Assembly: GCA_900755895.1 (NCBI GenBank)
Contig: CAAEIG010000132.1
Span: forward strand, 1 to 10,383
Length of the DNA: 10,383 bases
From: Clostridia bacterium
Lineage (GTDB): Bacteria; Bacillota; Clostridia; Oscillospirales; Acutalibacteraceae
Direction of reading: 5' to 3'
Both the position numbers and the translations under genes were made by a program. The notes under the pieces are model-generated. The model was not told where the DNA came from, did no database searches, and saw nothing but the letters and a program-made list of their open reading frames with translations. Below, piece by piece: positions 1-5,567 of this stretch (position 1 is its first letter; the number at the start of each line of letters is the position of its first letter).

Positions 1-44
1 CCGGCGGGGAGGTTTTTCCATGCTGTTTGGGCACCCGCCGCAAC

Positions 45-165
45 TGGTTTCCTCGCGGAAACCTGCGCGGGGTCTTTTTGTACTACAGCCCACATAGGTT
101 TTCTTCGAAAACCTACAGCTGTCTCTGCTGTTGCGGGAAGCCACACGGCTTTCAAAGAAAGCCGT
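45..165 (+). repeat. Cluster of three short hairpin repeats
   Basis: Three compact stem-loops lie in series. The first pairs GGTTTCC (46-52) with GGAAACC (57-63). The second pairs TAGGTTTTC (95-103) with GAAAACCTA (107-115) around a TTC loop. The third pairs ACGGCTTTC (145-153) with GAAAGCCGT (157-165) around an AAA loop. The second follows CCCACA, the flank seen before several other copies. Stem sequences differ while pairing is kept. No gene is visible here. A further 7-bp stem (2-8 with 34-40) may be the end of an upstream unit. Confidence 0.7.
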
Positions 166-173
166 AGGCAGGT

Positions 174-270
174 CTCACGGACCCAAAATAGGCTCCGGAA
201 GGGGGCCGGCCCGCGGCAAAAAGCCTCTGGCAAGAAAAATCCTTGTGCCAGATTTCTTCGTTAGAAAAGA
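174..270 (+). repeat. Composite two-hairpin intergenic repeat, copy A
   Basis: The element starts CTCACGGACC, then has a TAGG-type hairpin (GGCTCC 191-196 with GGGGCC 202-207, one T.G wobble) and a GGCCGGCCCGCGGC tract. A second stem (CTGGCA around 227-232 with TGCCAG around 247-252) follows, and the copy ends with the 18-mer TTTCTTCGTTAGAAAAGA at 253-270. Copy B (5356-5452) has the same length and order. Copies C and D lie on the other strand. The element sits about 150 bases upstream of the promoter of the eight-gene operon and points toward it. Function is unknown; the paired variation suggests a structured RNA or ssDNA element. Confidence 0.75.
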
Positions 271-300
271 CTCGTTGTACCTTGCACAAAACGAAACACT

Positions 301-380
301 CCCATGATGGGAACTTCAAAATGTTCGGCTGTGGGTTTTCTCATCGAATCGTCGCCCACATAGGGTTCCGTTGGGAACCT
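301..380 (+). repeat. Palindrome and CACATAGG-type hairpin
   Basis: CCCATGATGGG (301-311) is a perfect palindrome around a central G and could be an operator. TGTGGG (330-335) can pair with CCCACA (355-360). Immediately after, AGG-TTCC with one bulged G pairs with GGAACCT (362-380), preceded by CCCACAT as in the hairpin at 95-115. No open reading frame with a ribosome binding site is visible in 271-480. Confidence 0.5.
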
Positions 381-422
381 GCAGAAAAGTCCCTAACTTC
401 AGCTCGGTGAGAAAATCAGAAA

Positions 423-456
423 CAGAATTATTATTGCAACGAATGCATAGAATTAA
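423..456 (+). promoter_or_regulatory. Promoter P0 of the eight-gene operon (shared motif)
   Basis: CAGAATTA (423-430), then exactly 13 bases, then TGCATAGAATTAA (444-456). The same arrangement occurs upstream of the four other transcription units. The motif ends 47 bases before the first start codon, as expected for a promoter. It is the most divergent of the six copies (TAGAAT in place of TATAAT). Confidence 0.6.
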
Positions 457-503
457 CCAGATTTCCAATTTGGAGTCAAATAAAAAATCAGGAGGCAATA
501 CAT

Positions 504-674
504 ATGGAGAAGAATATTAACGCGCTGCTGGGGATGTGCTTCGACTGTGAAAGCACTGACTGTGCCCTCAACAACAACGGCGAGTGCCGTTTCCCGCTGG
601 TGTACGAGCGCATGCCTGTCATCACCGAGGACGATGGCTGCACTGAAGGCGTCATCGACCTGTATGGGAAGTGA
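504..674 (+). CDS. Small Cys-rich protein, first gene of the operon
   Basis: A 56-residue protein with no recognised family. It starts at an ATG eight bases after a perfect AGGAGG (490-495) and about 50 bases after promoter P0, which makes it the lead gene of the rightward operon. Cysteines at residues 12, 15, 20, 28 and 46 include a CxxC pair (CFDC), so it may bind zinc or form a small knuckle. It has no signal peptide or membrane segment, so it is probably cytoplasmic. The next gene follows 10 bases later and encodes another Cys-rich mini-protein that also begins MEK. It is too short for a secure functional call; ribosome binding site, position and coding character support it being real. 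Confidence 0.7.
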   Translation: MEKNINALLGMCFDCESTDCALNNNGECRFPLVYERMPVITEDDGCTEGVIDLYGK

Positions 675-684
675 GGTGTAGGAC

Positions 685-858
685 ATGGAGAAGAAACATC
701 CTTGCGATGCCTGTCCGCGTACCGGCGACTGTTTTGAATGCGCGCTGTATCCAGACCACACAGTCAACGAGTGCGTGAACTACGAGTGTGCGCACGAATA
801 CGAAGGCACCTGTCTGCTCGGCATCTATTCCAGGTGCGGAGCCCACAAGGCGTCCTGA
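685..858 (+). CDS. Small protein with eight cysteines
   Basis: A 57-residue protein starting at an ATG after a GAGGTG-type ribosome binding site (around 673-678) and ending 19 bases before the next start. Eight of its 57 residues are cysteine (7, 10, 16, 19, 30, 35, 43, 51). The first four form two CxxC pairs (CDAC and CFEC), a pattern typical of small zinc-binding knuckles, with histidines nearby. There is no leader peptide, so disulfide-rich secretion is less likely than intracellular metal binding. I do not recognise the family. The three consecutive Cys-rich mini-proteins here may act together or as adaptors for other factors, but that is inference from position only. Confidence 0.7.
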   Translation: MEKKHPCDACPRTGDCFECALYPDHTVNECVNYECAHEYEGTCLLGIYSRCGAHKAS

Positions 859-877
859 CAACAGGAAGGAGATATCT

Positions 878-1171
878 ATGATCGAAGTCAAAATGTGTCT
901 CAATAGGTTCGCCCGCCGCTGCGGCTACTTTTTCAATGCGGGCCTCACTGAGGGCTATGAGGACAAGCCGAATGTCAACAATGGCTACAACTGCAGCCAT
1001 CCTGACTGCGGCGATGAGGACGAAGGGATCGGCTGCTGCCGGGCGGATACCTGCCCGCTGGCCTATCCTGCCGGGGACGACGACGATGGTGATGACCAGA
1101 TGGTCGTCGAGATCGCCGATGAGGACTTTGACCCCCGGTATATGACCCGGGTGGAGGATGAAGAGGAGTAA
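878..1171 (+). CDS. Cys-rich acidic-tailed protein of unknown function
   Basis: A 97-residue protein. The frame is open further upstream, but the ATG at 878 is preceded by AAGGAGA (866-872) at a good distance, while an earlier in-frame ATG at 788 would overlap the preceding gene, so 878 is chosen. The N-terminal two thirds carries cysteines near residues 7, 15, 41, 46, 55, 56 and 61, clustered as a CxxxxC...CCxxxxC block. This probably holds one or two zinc ions. The C-terminal third is strongly acidic, with a DDDDGDD run and an EDEEE end. It belongs to the eight-gene operon, and its stop is four bases before the next start. Function unknown. Confidence 0.75.
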   Translation: MIEVKMCLNRFARRCGYFFNAGLTEGYEDKPNVNNGYNCSHPDCGDEDEGIGCCRADTCPLAYPAGDDDDGDDQMVVEIADEDFDPRYMTRVEDEEE

Positions 1172-1175
1172 TACA

Positions 1176-1730
1176 ATGGGAAGAGGAAATGTTTGCACCC
1201 ATGGTAAGTACGAGGGGCTGTACTTCATTGACCGCGATTACATCGAGATTTATGTGAAGGATGATCCTGAGACGGGGGCCCGCGACATTCGGTTTCTGGG
1301 CGGTATGACTGCTGAGGACCTGTGCGGTAAGGAGTGGCTGTACGACCCGGAAGAGAGCCAGGCAAACCTGGCCCGAATCCTGGGCGACTTCATGTACGAC
1401 ATCCACGCCTGGTATCCGTCCTTCAAGAAGTGCGAGCCTTCCTACTGGGAAGATGGAGCCCGCATCATCATGGAGAACCGACTTTACCGTATTGCAGTTG
1501 AGGACAACGAGTGGTCGTTGGCCGTGAAGCTGCTCCAGAAGGGCGACGGCGAACTGGAGGGCCTCCAGCGTGGGTGGTTCGACAAGTACATGTTCGCCAT
1601 CCGCAAGTCTCTGCTGAAGTATCTGCCCGACATCGGCACCTATACGGGGCCGTGGACCTCCGGGAGGATCACCAAGGAAGAGTTTGCGCTGGAAGTAATC
1701 GAAAGGAGAGAGAAGAAACATGCGTCCTGA
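1176..1730 (+). CDS. Conserved MGRG-type hypothetical protein of mobile elements
   Basis: A 184-residue soluble protein starting MGRGNVC. The ATG at 1176 lies seven bases after AGAGGAG (1162-1168). An in-frame ATG at 1158 is rejected because it lies inside the preceding gene and has no better ribosome binding site. From memory, proteins with an MGRGxVC start, an EGLYFIDxDY segment and a late AVEDNEWSLAVKLLQK-like segment recur on plasmids and integrative elements of gut Firmicutes. Their function is not known to me. No catalytic motif, membrane segment or signal peptide is visible. Its end overlaps the next gene by 11 bases, so translation is probably coupled. The call of a family is recollection, not a search result. 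Confidence 0.8.
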   Translation: MGRGNVCTHGKYEGLYFIDRDYIEIYVKDDPETGARDIRFLGGMTAEDLCGKEWLYDPEESQANLARILGDFMYDIHAWYPSFKKCEPSYWEDGARIIMENRLYRIAVEDNEWSLAVKLLQKGDGELEGLQRGWFDKYMFAIRKSLLKYLPDIGTYTGPWTSGRITKEEFALEVIERREKKHAS

Positions 1731-1929
1731 CATCGAAATCGTCAATGGCTGGTTTGAGCAGATGCTGGACGAGGCCATTCAGGAAACTGAGGCGGCCATG
1801 TCCAACGAGCACATCTGGGAGCTGGCCTACGAGGGAGATGAGGTCCCCAATCCTCACTCTCAGAATCTCGCCAACCTGAAGCGGTACAAGGAACTGCTGC
1901 AGGCTGTAAAGCGGGACTGTGTGATCTGA
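1720..1929 (+). CDS. Short acidic helical protein, unknown function
   Basis: A 69-residue protein that overlaps the end of the preceding gene by 11 bases and ends two bases before the next start, so it is embedded in a tightly coupled operon. An AGGAG (1704-1708) sits 11 bases before the ATG. The sequence is mostly predicted helix, acidic in its first two thirds (EQMLDEAIQETEAAM) and ends with a basic KRYKELLQAVKR segment. It has no recognisable domain. It could be a small partner of the neighbouring proteins; nothing in the sequence gives a specific role. Confidence 0.7.
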   Translation: MRPDIEIVNGWFEQMLDEAIQETEAAMSNEHIWELAYEGDEVPNPHSQNLANLKRYKELLQAVKRDCVI

Positions 1930-1931
1930 TT

Positions 1932-2315
1932 ATGCTCCGGGCAAATGGCTACCCCCGTATATTCCTTCATGGAGTCTGCGGGGTGTTCGCCCTGGCCCTG
2001 CACGACCGCCTGGGGTATCCGATTTCTGCTCTCCACTGGCGGAATGAGGATCCCGGCGATCTGTGGGCCGGGCTGGAGCATCTCTTCTGCGTTGCCCCTG
2101 GTCGGGGGTATGTGGATGTTCGTGGGGCGACCGGTGATTTTCAGGTATTCTGTATGGATTTCTCCTCGCCCAAGGACTTCCGGATCCTGGAGGATTTAGA
2201 TGCCGCTCAGCTCAGGACCGACTTGGTTCATGAGATGGGGCAGGACAACCTGGACACGCTATATAACGAGGCTATTGATGAGATTGAAGCTCATCTGGAG
2301 AACTACAAGGTATAG
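1932..2315 (+). CDS. Hypothetical protein with possible Cys-His-Asp catalytic arrangement
   Basis: A 127-residue protein beginning two bases after the previous stop, with only a weak ribosome binding site, so it is probably translated by coupling. The N-terminus contains HGVCGVFALAL (Cys16 at the head of a hydrophobic helix), then a histidine in LEHLF (about residue 50) and a YVDVRG strand (Asp about residue 62). A Cys at a helix start followed by His and Asp on strands resembles the order in papain-like or NlpC-like thiol enzymes. I recall related small proteins with a HGxCHxFA start and a DVRG segment in phages and plasmids. The C-terminal half is acidic and helical. The enzyme idea is inference from motif order only; a non-catalytic protein is equally possible. 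Confidence 0.7.
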   Translation: MLRANGYPRIFLHGVCGVFALALHDRLGYPISALHWRNEDPGDLWAGLEHLFCVAPGRGYVDVRGATGDFQVFCMDFSSPKDFRILEDLDAAQLRTDLVHEMGQDNLDTLYNEAIDEIEAHLENYKV

Positions 2316-2327
2316 GAGGAATAAAAT

Positions 2328-3191
2328 ATGCTGTTTAAGGATTTTGCTCAGAAGCTGGGCTTCGGTGATGATATTGCCAATGTGGCGAGAGGCAACAATT
2401 CGGAGCTGCCTCGGGTCGGCAATGCGGCCCGAAAAATCGATATTGCTCTCCGGTATGCGGTGAACGACCTGTTCAACGACCCGGACGACAAGAAGAAGCT
2501 CTTGGACGCCTGCGGTCTGACCCGGAAACCGGAGGACATCTCCTACTACCTGGTCGACTCAGTCGTGATGACGCCAGCCGAAAACGGGCATTTTGTCCGC
2601 TGGCTGGCCCACATCGGCGATCAGGATGTGTCTATTGCTGTCTTCAAGCTGCTGACCAAGGAGGTAGACCTCTGCGGCAAGACGATCGCCTTCGTAGAGG
2701 GCGCCGAGTTCGAGAGCGGCCTGGCTGACGACATGGCGGACGCTATGGTTGCAGCTCTGAAGCTGCACGATGAAACTGGTCATGACCTGTTCGCTCGTTG
2801 GTGCTACGGTACCGACGATTGGCGGGCAGCTCACCTGATCTGTCCGGCCTGCGGCAGTCCGATCGGAGCCTATTCCAGCGATAGGTACATGGTCGCCGGC
2901 TGCGACCACTGTGAGTGGGAACCTACGAAGAAGTACCACTACAAGTCCGAGCTGGCCAGTGTGGAGAACATGATGGCGGAGCGCAAGAAGCACCGGAGGT
3001 ATCGTCAAAAGGTGGAGAATCATGATAAGCTGGCCGAGAAGATGATGACTGAGATCAACACCTTCACCACGGCGGCGACCCATGAAACCCCCAAGAGCGA
3101 TGTCTTCTTCCGGTATCGCCGTAGCATTGACGATGCCATCAGCACGCTGCGGAAGGCAGCCGACCAGATGGCGGCCAAGCAGAAGAAATGA
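2328..3191 (+). CDS. Zinc-ribbon protein of unknown function
   Basis: A 287-residue cytoplasmic protein, the largest of its operon, with a perfect AGGAGG overlapping the previous stop codon and an ATG eight bases later. Residues 172-195 hold a zinc ribbon, CPAC followed by CDHC, the only recognisable module. The N-terminal 160 residues are helical and charged. The segment after the ribbon (about 203-240) is rich in Lys, Arg and Glu and may form a coiled coil, and the C-terminus ends in a basic helix. A zinc ribbon with basic flanks would suit nucleic-acid binding or assembly with another protein, but no enzymatic motif is visible. The next gene starts 15 bases downstream of the stop. Confidence 0.75.
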   Translation: MLFKDFAQKLGFGDDIANVARGNNSELPRVGNAARKIDIALRYAVNDLFNDPDDKKKLLDACGLTRKPEDISYYLVDSVVMTPAENGHFVRWLAHIGDQDVSIAVFKLLTKEVDLCGKTIAFVEGAEFESGLADDMADAMVAALKLHDETGHDLFARWCYGTDDWRAAHLICPACGSPIGAYSSDRYMVAGCDHCEWEPTKKYHYKSELASVENMMAERKKHRRYRQKVENHDKLAEKMMTEINTFTTAATHETPKSDVFFRYRRSIDDAISTLRKAADQMAAKQKK

Positions 3192-3205
3192 GGAGGAGAA
3201 AGAAC

Positions 3206-3475
3206 ATGGAGAAGAAATATATCGCCGATGTCTATGTTGGAATCGAGACTGGCCCCCACGGCACATTCAGTGCTGTCGTGCTCAGCGGCAACGAGCCCGA
3301 CAGCATGAACAACGCCGTGGACCAGCTGGAGGAAGCCCTTGGAGTCCATGAAGGCGACGAGGACGATGGCTTCGACTTCGATTGGAACATCTTCCGTTGC
3401 CAGATCCCTGACTCCCTGGTCGAGCAGATCCGGAAGGACGCTGTGAAGGACTACCTGAAACAGGTGATCCCCTAA
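3206..3475 (+). CDS. Small acidic protein, last gene of the operon
   Basis: An 89-residue protein. An in-frame ATG at 3188 is passed over because the ATG at 3206 has AGGAGG (3191-3196) nine bases upstream. The N-terminal half looks like an alternating beta hairpin (YIADVYVGIETG then TFSAVVLSG), followed by a highly acidic loop (GDEDDGFDFD) and a C-terminal helix. The overall charge and small size would suit a nucleic-acid mimic or regulatory partner, but no family is recognised. It is followed at once by a strong intrinsic terminator, which marks the end of the eight-gene unit. Confidence 0.7.
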   Translation: MEKKYIADVYVGIETGPHGTFSAVVLSGNEPDSMNNAVDQLEEALGVHEGDEDDGFDFDWNIFRCQIPDSLVEQIRKDAVKDYLKQVIP

Positions 3476-3485
3476 TACTTGCAAG

Positions 3486-3516
3486 AGCCGCTGCCTTCGG
3501 GCGGCGGCTTTCTTTT
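3486..3516 (+). terminator. Intrinsic terminator of the eight-gene operon
   Basis: AGCCGC-T-GCC (3486-3495), a TTCG tetraloop, then GGC-G-GCGGCT (3500-3509), running into TTTCTTTT. It begins 11 bases after the last stop codon and is a clear Rho-independent terminator. Confidence 0.93.
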
Positions 3517-3539
3517 GCCGTTTTTGGGGGATGACCGGA

Positions 3540-3623
3540 TCTTTTTTAACGAAGAAATGCAGCGGGAGGATTTTCTTTGTCGGTGGCTCTCGCTGCACAG
3601 GTTCCTTCGGAACCTATGTTGGG
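3540..3623 (-). repeat. Composite two-hairpin intergenic repeat, copy C
   Basis: Read on the minus strand it carries CCCAACAT, a hairpin AGGTTCC-GAA-GGAACCT (plus positions 3599-3615), a second stem TGCAGCG with CGCTGCA (plus 3591-3597 and 3558-3564), then the 18-mer TTTCTTCGTTAAAAAAGA (3557-3540). It lacks the CTCACGGACC start seen in A, B and D. It is the only full copy not placed before a promoter: it lies between the two terminators of converging units. Confidence 0.7.
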
Positions 3624-3652
3624 CATGCAGGCTACCACTGCTAACCCCACGC

Positions 3653-3692
3653 AAAAACTGCCCGCCCTCCCAGAAATTCCAGGAAGGCGGGC
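3653..3692 (-). terminator. Terminator of the SLH metallopeptidase gene
   Basis: On the minus strand GCCCGCC (3692-3686), with an extra paired TCC and one mismatch, closes on GGCGGGC (3666-3660), followed by a short spacer and TTTTT (3657-3653). It lies 14 bases after the stop codon at 3707 and faces the terminator at 3486-3516. Confidence 0.85.
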
Positions 3693-3706
3693 TGCAATAG
3701 TTGTAT

Positions 3707-5158
3707 TCAACGATGTGCGATATCGGCCCAAGGCAGCTTGGAAACATCTACGCTCTCATACTGATCCAGCAGTTCGGTGAGGTATTGGACCTTCGCCTTC
3801 ATACCGCTGTCGGCGCAGGCACGGCGGACCATATCAGTCTGATGCCACAGATGCGCCCAAGTCTCGGCCCAGTCCTCGGCCCTGCTGGACATGGCATATC
3901 CGGAGATATAGCTGGAAGAGCCTGTGCTCAAGCCCAGCCACTTATCACAGGTTTTGTTCCAGCCGTTCAGGATGGCGGCGCTACTCATCACCATGTGGCC
4001 CATCTCGTGGCTGTAGTATTGGGCGTTGCCGGAGCCGGTATAATAGATCTGGTCCACCTTCTGCGCGTCGCCGGAGCTGTCGTACACATGGACTCCATAG
4101 CAGCTGATGCCCTCGAAAGTGTAGGGGCAGAGGATGATCTCGGCCTTTCGGCTGCCCTTTCTGACCGCCATCTCTTTCAGGAATCCATCCGGGTACAGGT
4201 CATAGGCGGCCTTCATGGTCTTCAGCTCTGCCAGCACATCCTCGAAATACTCGGTGTAGCCGGCAAAGTCAGCAACATCCTCATATTGGATGAGCCCATT
4301 GGCCTTAGGCGTCCACTCGGGCAGATAGAAGATTTGGATGCCGATCTCATTCTCCAGGGCCCGGCAATAGTCGTAGGCCACATCATTGGCATAGCGGATA
4401 CGAGCCTTGCCGGTGAAGTCGACGCCCTGCACCGGCTTGCTCGCCTGCTCCATCAGAGCCTCGAAATCGATCTTCTTCCACCGCTCCGGGTGGTATAGGG
4501 AGGACAGCATGGTGCAGCAGACGGCTCTGGACGCCGTGCCGGAGGGGTTGAAGTCGCCGTTGGCATTCACGCCGCTGATGATGCCATTGCTGTACATCCA
4601 GATGATCCAGTCCTCATAGGGAGAGCCGGCGACAGCTGTAGCATAGTCGCCGATCAGCAGGGACGCTTCCATGTAGCCGCTCTGCGGCTCCTCGCCCTTG
4701 ACCTCAATCATGTACCCGGCATAGGCCATCCCCAGCAGACAGGCCAGCTCATCCCTAGTTGCGGGTTTGCTCCACTCCCCGGCACTGAGGCCGAACATGT
4801 CCAGCCCGTCATAGATGGACTGGGCAATGGTCCGGTTGCCCCAAAAATCAGGGCCATTCACAGCGTCGACCTTCGCCAGATCCTCCGCGGTGTAGCCCTC
4901 CCGAGGGAACATCCCCAAAGCCATCGTGTACGCCTCCAGGCGGGAAACGGGGGCGCCGGGGCGGAAGGTGCCGTCAGTGAAGCCGGACACGGCGTCCAGC
5001 TCTGCCATTTCGGTCACATAGGGATAGAACCAGTCCCCTGGCTGGACATCCGAAAAGGTCGCCGGCTTGCTGGGTGCGGACGCAAATGCGCCGGCAAAAA
5101 TGGATAGTGCGCAGGTCACAGCCAATATGCGGGAGATGGTTGGTCTTCGTTTGTTCAT
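3707..5158 (-). CDS. Secreted SLH-domain zinc metallopeptidase (anthrax lethal factor-like fold)
   Basis: A 483-residue exported protein. Residues 1-28 form a signal peptide (basic start, hydrophobic core, AFASA cleavage region). SLH-type segments follow: FSDVQPGDWFYPYV to VSRLEAYTMAL (about 35-80), a degenerate middle one ending near 150, and YEDWIIWMYSNGII to SRAVCCTML (about 181-217). These would anchor it to secondary cell wall polymer. The C-terminal domain (about 240-475) has YSHEMGHMV (HExxH at 384-388) and a downstream RAEDWAETWAHL helix whose Glu428 or Glu432 could be the third zinc ligand. This is the gluzincin pattern of lethal-factor-like (ATLF) peptidases in Clostridia. The start follows AGGAGG and promoter P2. 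It is a single-gene unit; its substrate is unknown. Confidence 0.85.
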   Translation of the reverse strand: MNKRRPTISRILAVTCALSIFAGAFASAPSKPATFSDVQPGDWFYPYVTEMAELDAVSGFTDGTFRPGAPVSRLEAYTMALGMFPREGYTAEDLAKVDAVNGPDFWGNRTIAQSIYDGLDMFGLSAGEWSKPATRDELACLLGMAYAGYMIEVKGEEPQSGYMEASLLIGDYATAVAGSPYEDWIIWMYSNGIISGVNANGDFNPSGTASRAVCCTMLSSLYHPERWKKIDFEALMEQASKPVQGVDFTGKARIRYANDVAYDYCRALENEIGIQIFYLPEWTPKANGLIQYEDVADFAGYTEYFEDVLAELKTMKAAYDLYPDGFLKEMAVRKGSRKAEIILCPYTFEGISCYGVHVYDSSGDAQKVDQIYYTGSGNAQYYSHEMGHMVMSSAAILNGWNKTCDKWLGLSTGSSSYISGYAMSSRAEDWAETWAHLWHQTDMVRRACADSGMKAKVQYLTELLDQYESVDVSKLPWADIAHR

Positions 5159-5191
5159 ACAAATTCCCTCCTTGAGTGTGTTTTATAATAT

Positions 5192-5222
5192 GTTATATGC
5201 ACTTGCCGAATTTGATATTTTA
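5192..5222 (-). promoter_or_regulatory. Promoter P2 of the SLH metallopeptidase gene (shared motif)
   Basis: On the minus strand TAAAATAT (5222-5215), 13 bases, then TGCATATAAC (5201-5192). The -35-like octamer is identical to those of P3 and P4. It lies 34 bases before the start codon at 5158; the ribosome binding site AGGAGG falls in between. Confidence 0.75.
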
Positions 5223-5273
5223 TATTTTATTATTTTAAGTATGGGAGGGCAATGGCTTCCACCAAATTTCTCT

Positions 5274-5305
5274 CTGATTCTCTCATAAAGTTCGGGAGCT
5301 TCCTG
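5274..5305 (+). repeat. Short repeat, copy 2, lacking one hairpin arm
   Basis: CTGATTCTCTC (5274-5284) and AAAGTTCGGGAGCTTCCTG (5287-5305) match 7746-7783, except that about seven bases forming one arm of the CGAACTTTAGTTCG hairpin are missing here. It lies upstream of promoter P2. It may be a decayed end of an IS200/IS605-like or derived miniature element. Confidence 0.45.
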
Positions 5306-5327
5306 TAGGCTCCCTGTATGGAACCTA
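5306..5327 (-). repeat. CATAGG-type hairpin upstream of P2
   Basis: On the minus strand TAGGTTCC pairs with GGAGCCTA across a six-base loop, preceded by ACA. It forms a T.G wobble on this strand but an A.C mismatch on the other, so its natural orientation is leftward, toward the SLH metallopeptidase gene. Confidence 0.55.
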
Positions 5328-5343
5328 TGTAGGCTACGGTTCA

Positions 5344-5452
5344 GTGAGCGACTGGCTCACGGACCAGGCATAGGCTCCGGAACGGAGCCGGCCCGCGGCG
5401 AAAGACCTTGGCAAATGGGGGAGATCCCCGAGTATTTCTTTGTTAGAAAAGA
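5344..5452 (+). repeat. Composite two-hairpin intergenic repeat, copy B
   Basis: The core is 5356-5452: CTCACGGACC, hairpin GGCTCCG-GAA-CGGAGCC (5373-5389), GGCCCGCGGC, a second stem (CTTGG with CCGAG around an inner GGGG/CCCC), then TTTCTTTGTTAGAAAAGA (5435-5452). It has the same 97-base length as copy A. An extra stem, GTGAGC (5344-5349) with GCTCAC (5355-5360), overlaps its left edge. It lies 59 bases before promoter P1 and points toward it. Confidence 0.75.
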
Positions 5453-5472
5453 TTCTGGACAAACCAAAATCG

Positions 5473-5491
5473 TTTTGCACAACAGGCAAAA
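5473..5491. promoter_or_regulatory. Inverted repeat upstream of P1, possible operator
   Basis: TTTTGC (5473-5478), seven bases, then GCAAAA (5486-5491). It sits between repeat copy B and promoter P1. A similar GCACAAAACG stretch occurs after copy A (around 284-294). A role as binding site is a guess from position. Confidence 0.3.
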
Positions 5492-5511
5492 TTAGCCGCC
5501 GTTTGAAACAA

Positions 5512-5542
5512 CAAAATAGATTTTTTTAGTTTTGCATATAAT
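5512..5542 (+). promoter_or_regulatory. Promoter P1 of the Myb-repeat gene (shared motif)
   Basis: CAAAATAG (5512-5519), 13 bases, then TGCATATAAT (5533-5542). The start codon is 25 bases further on, with AAAGGAG (5551-5557) between them, so the 5' leader would be very short. Confidence 0.7.
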
Positions 5543-5567
5543 AGAAATAGAAAGGAGTCGATCTCAA

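Noticed and set aside
174..270. Integron attC recombination sites
   Set aside because: Hairpins between genes and the CGTTAG core recalled attC, but the GTTRRRY core does not fit GTTAGAA or GTTAAAA, and cassettes face both directions without an integrase in view.
45..380. CRISPR array
   Set aside because: The repeated hairpins are not identical, are unevenly spaced, face both directions elsewhere in the window, and no cas gene is present.
975..1778. Long minus-strand open frame opposite the small-gene operon
   Set aside because: It has no ribosome binding site, overlaps several well-supported rightward genes and has low-complexity Pro/Arg-rich translation typical of an antisense frame.
3701..4498. 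Plus-strand open frame of 265 codons opposite the SLH peptidase
   Set aside because: The minus strand encodes a protein with signal peptide, SLH and HEMGH motifs; the plus frame has no ribosome binding site or recognisable motif.
5532..5567. TTG start for the Myb-repeat protein
   Set aside because: The codons lie inside the promoter -10 region; the ATG at 5568 has a good ribosome binding site.
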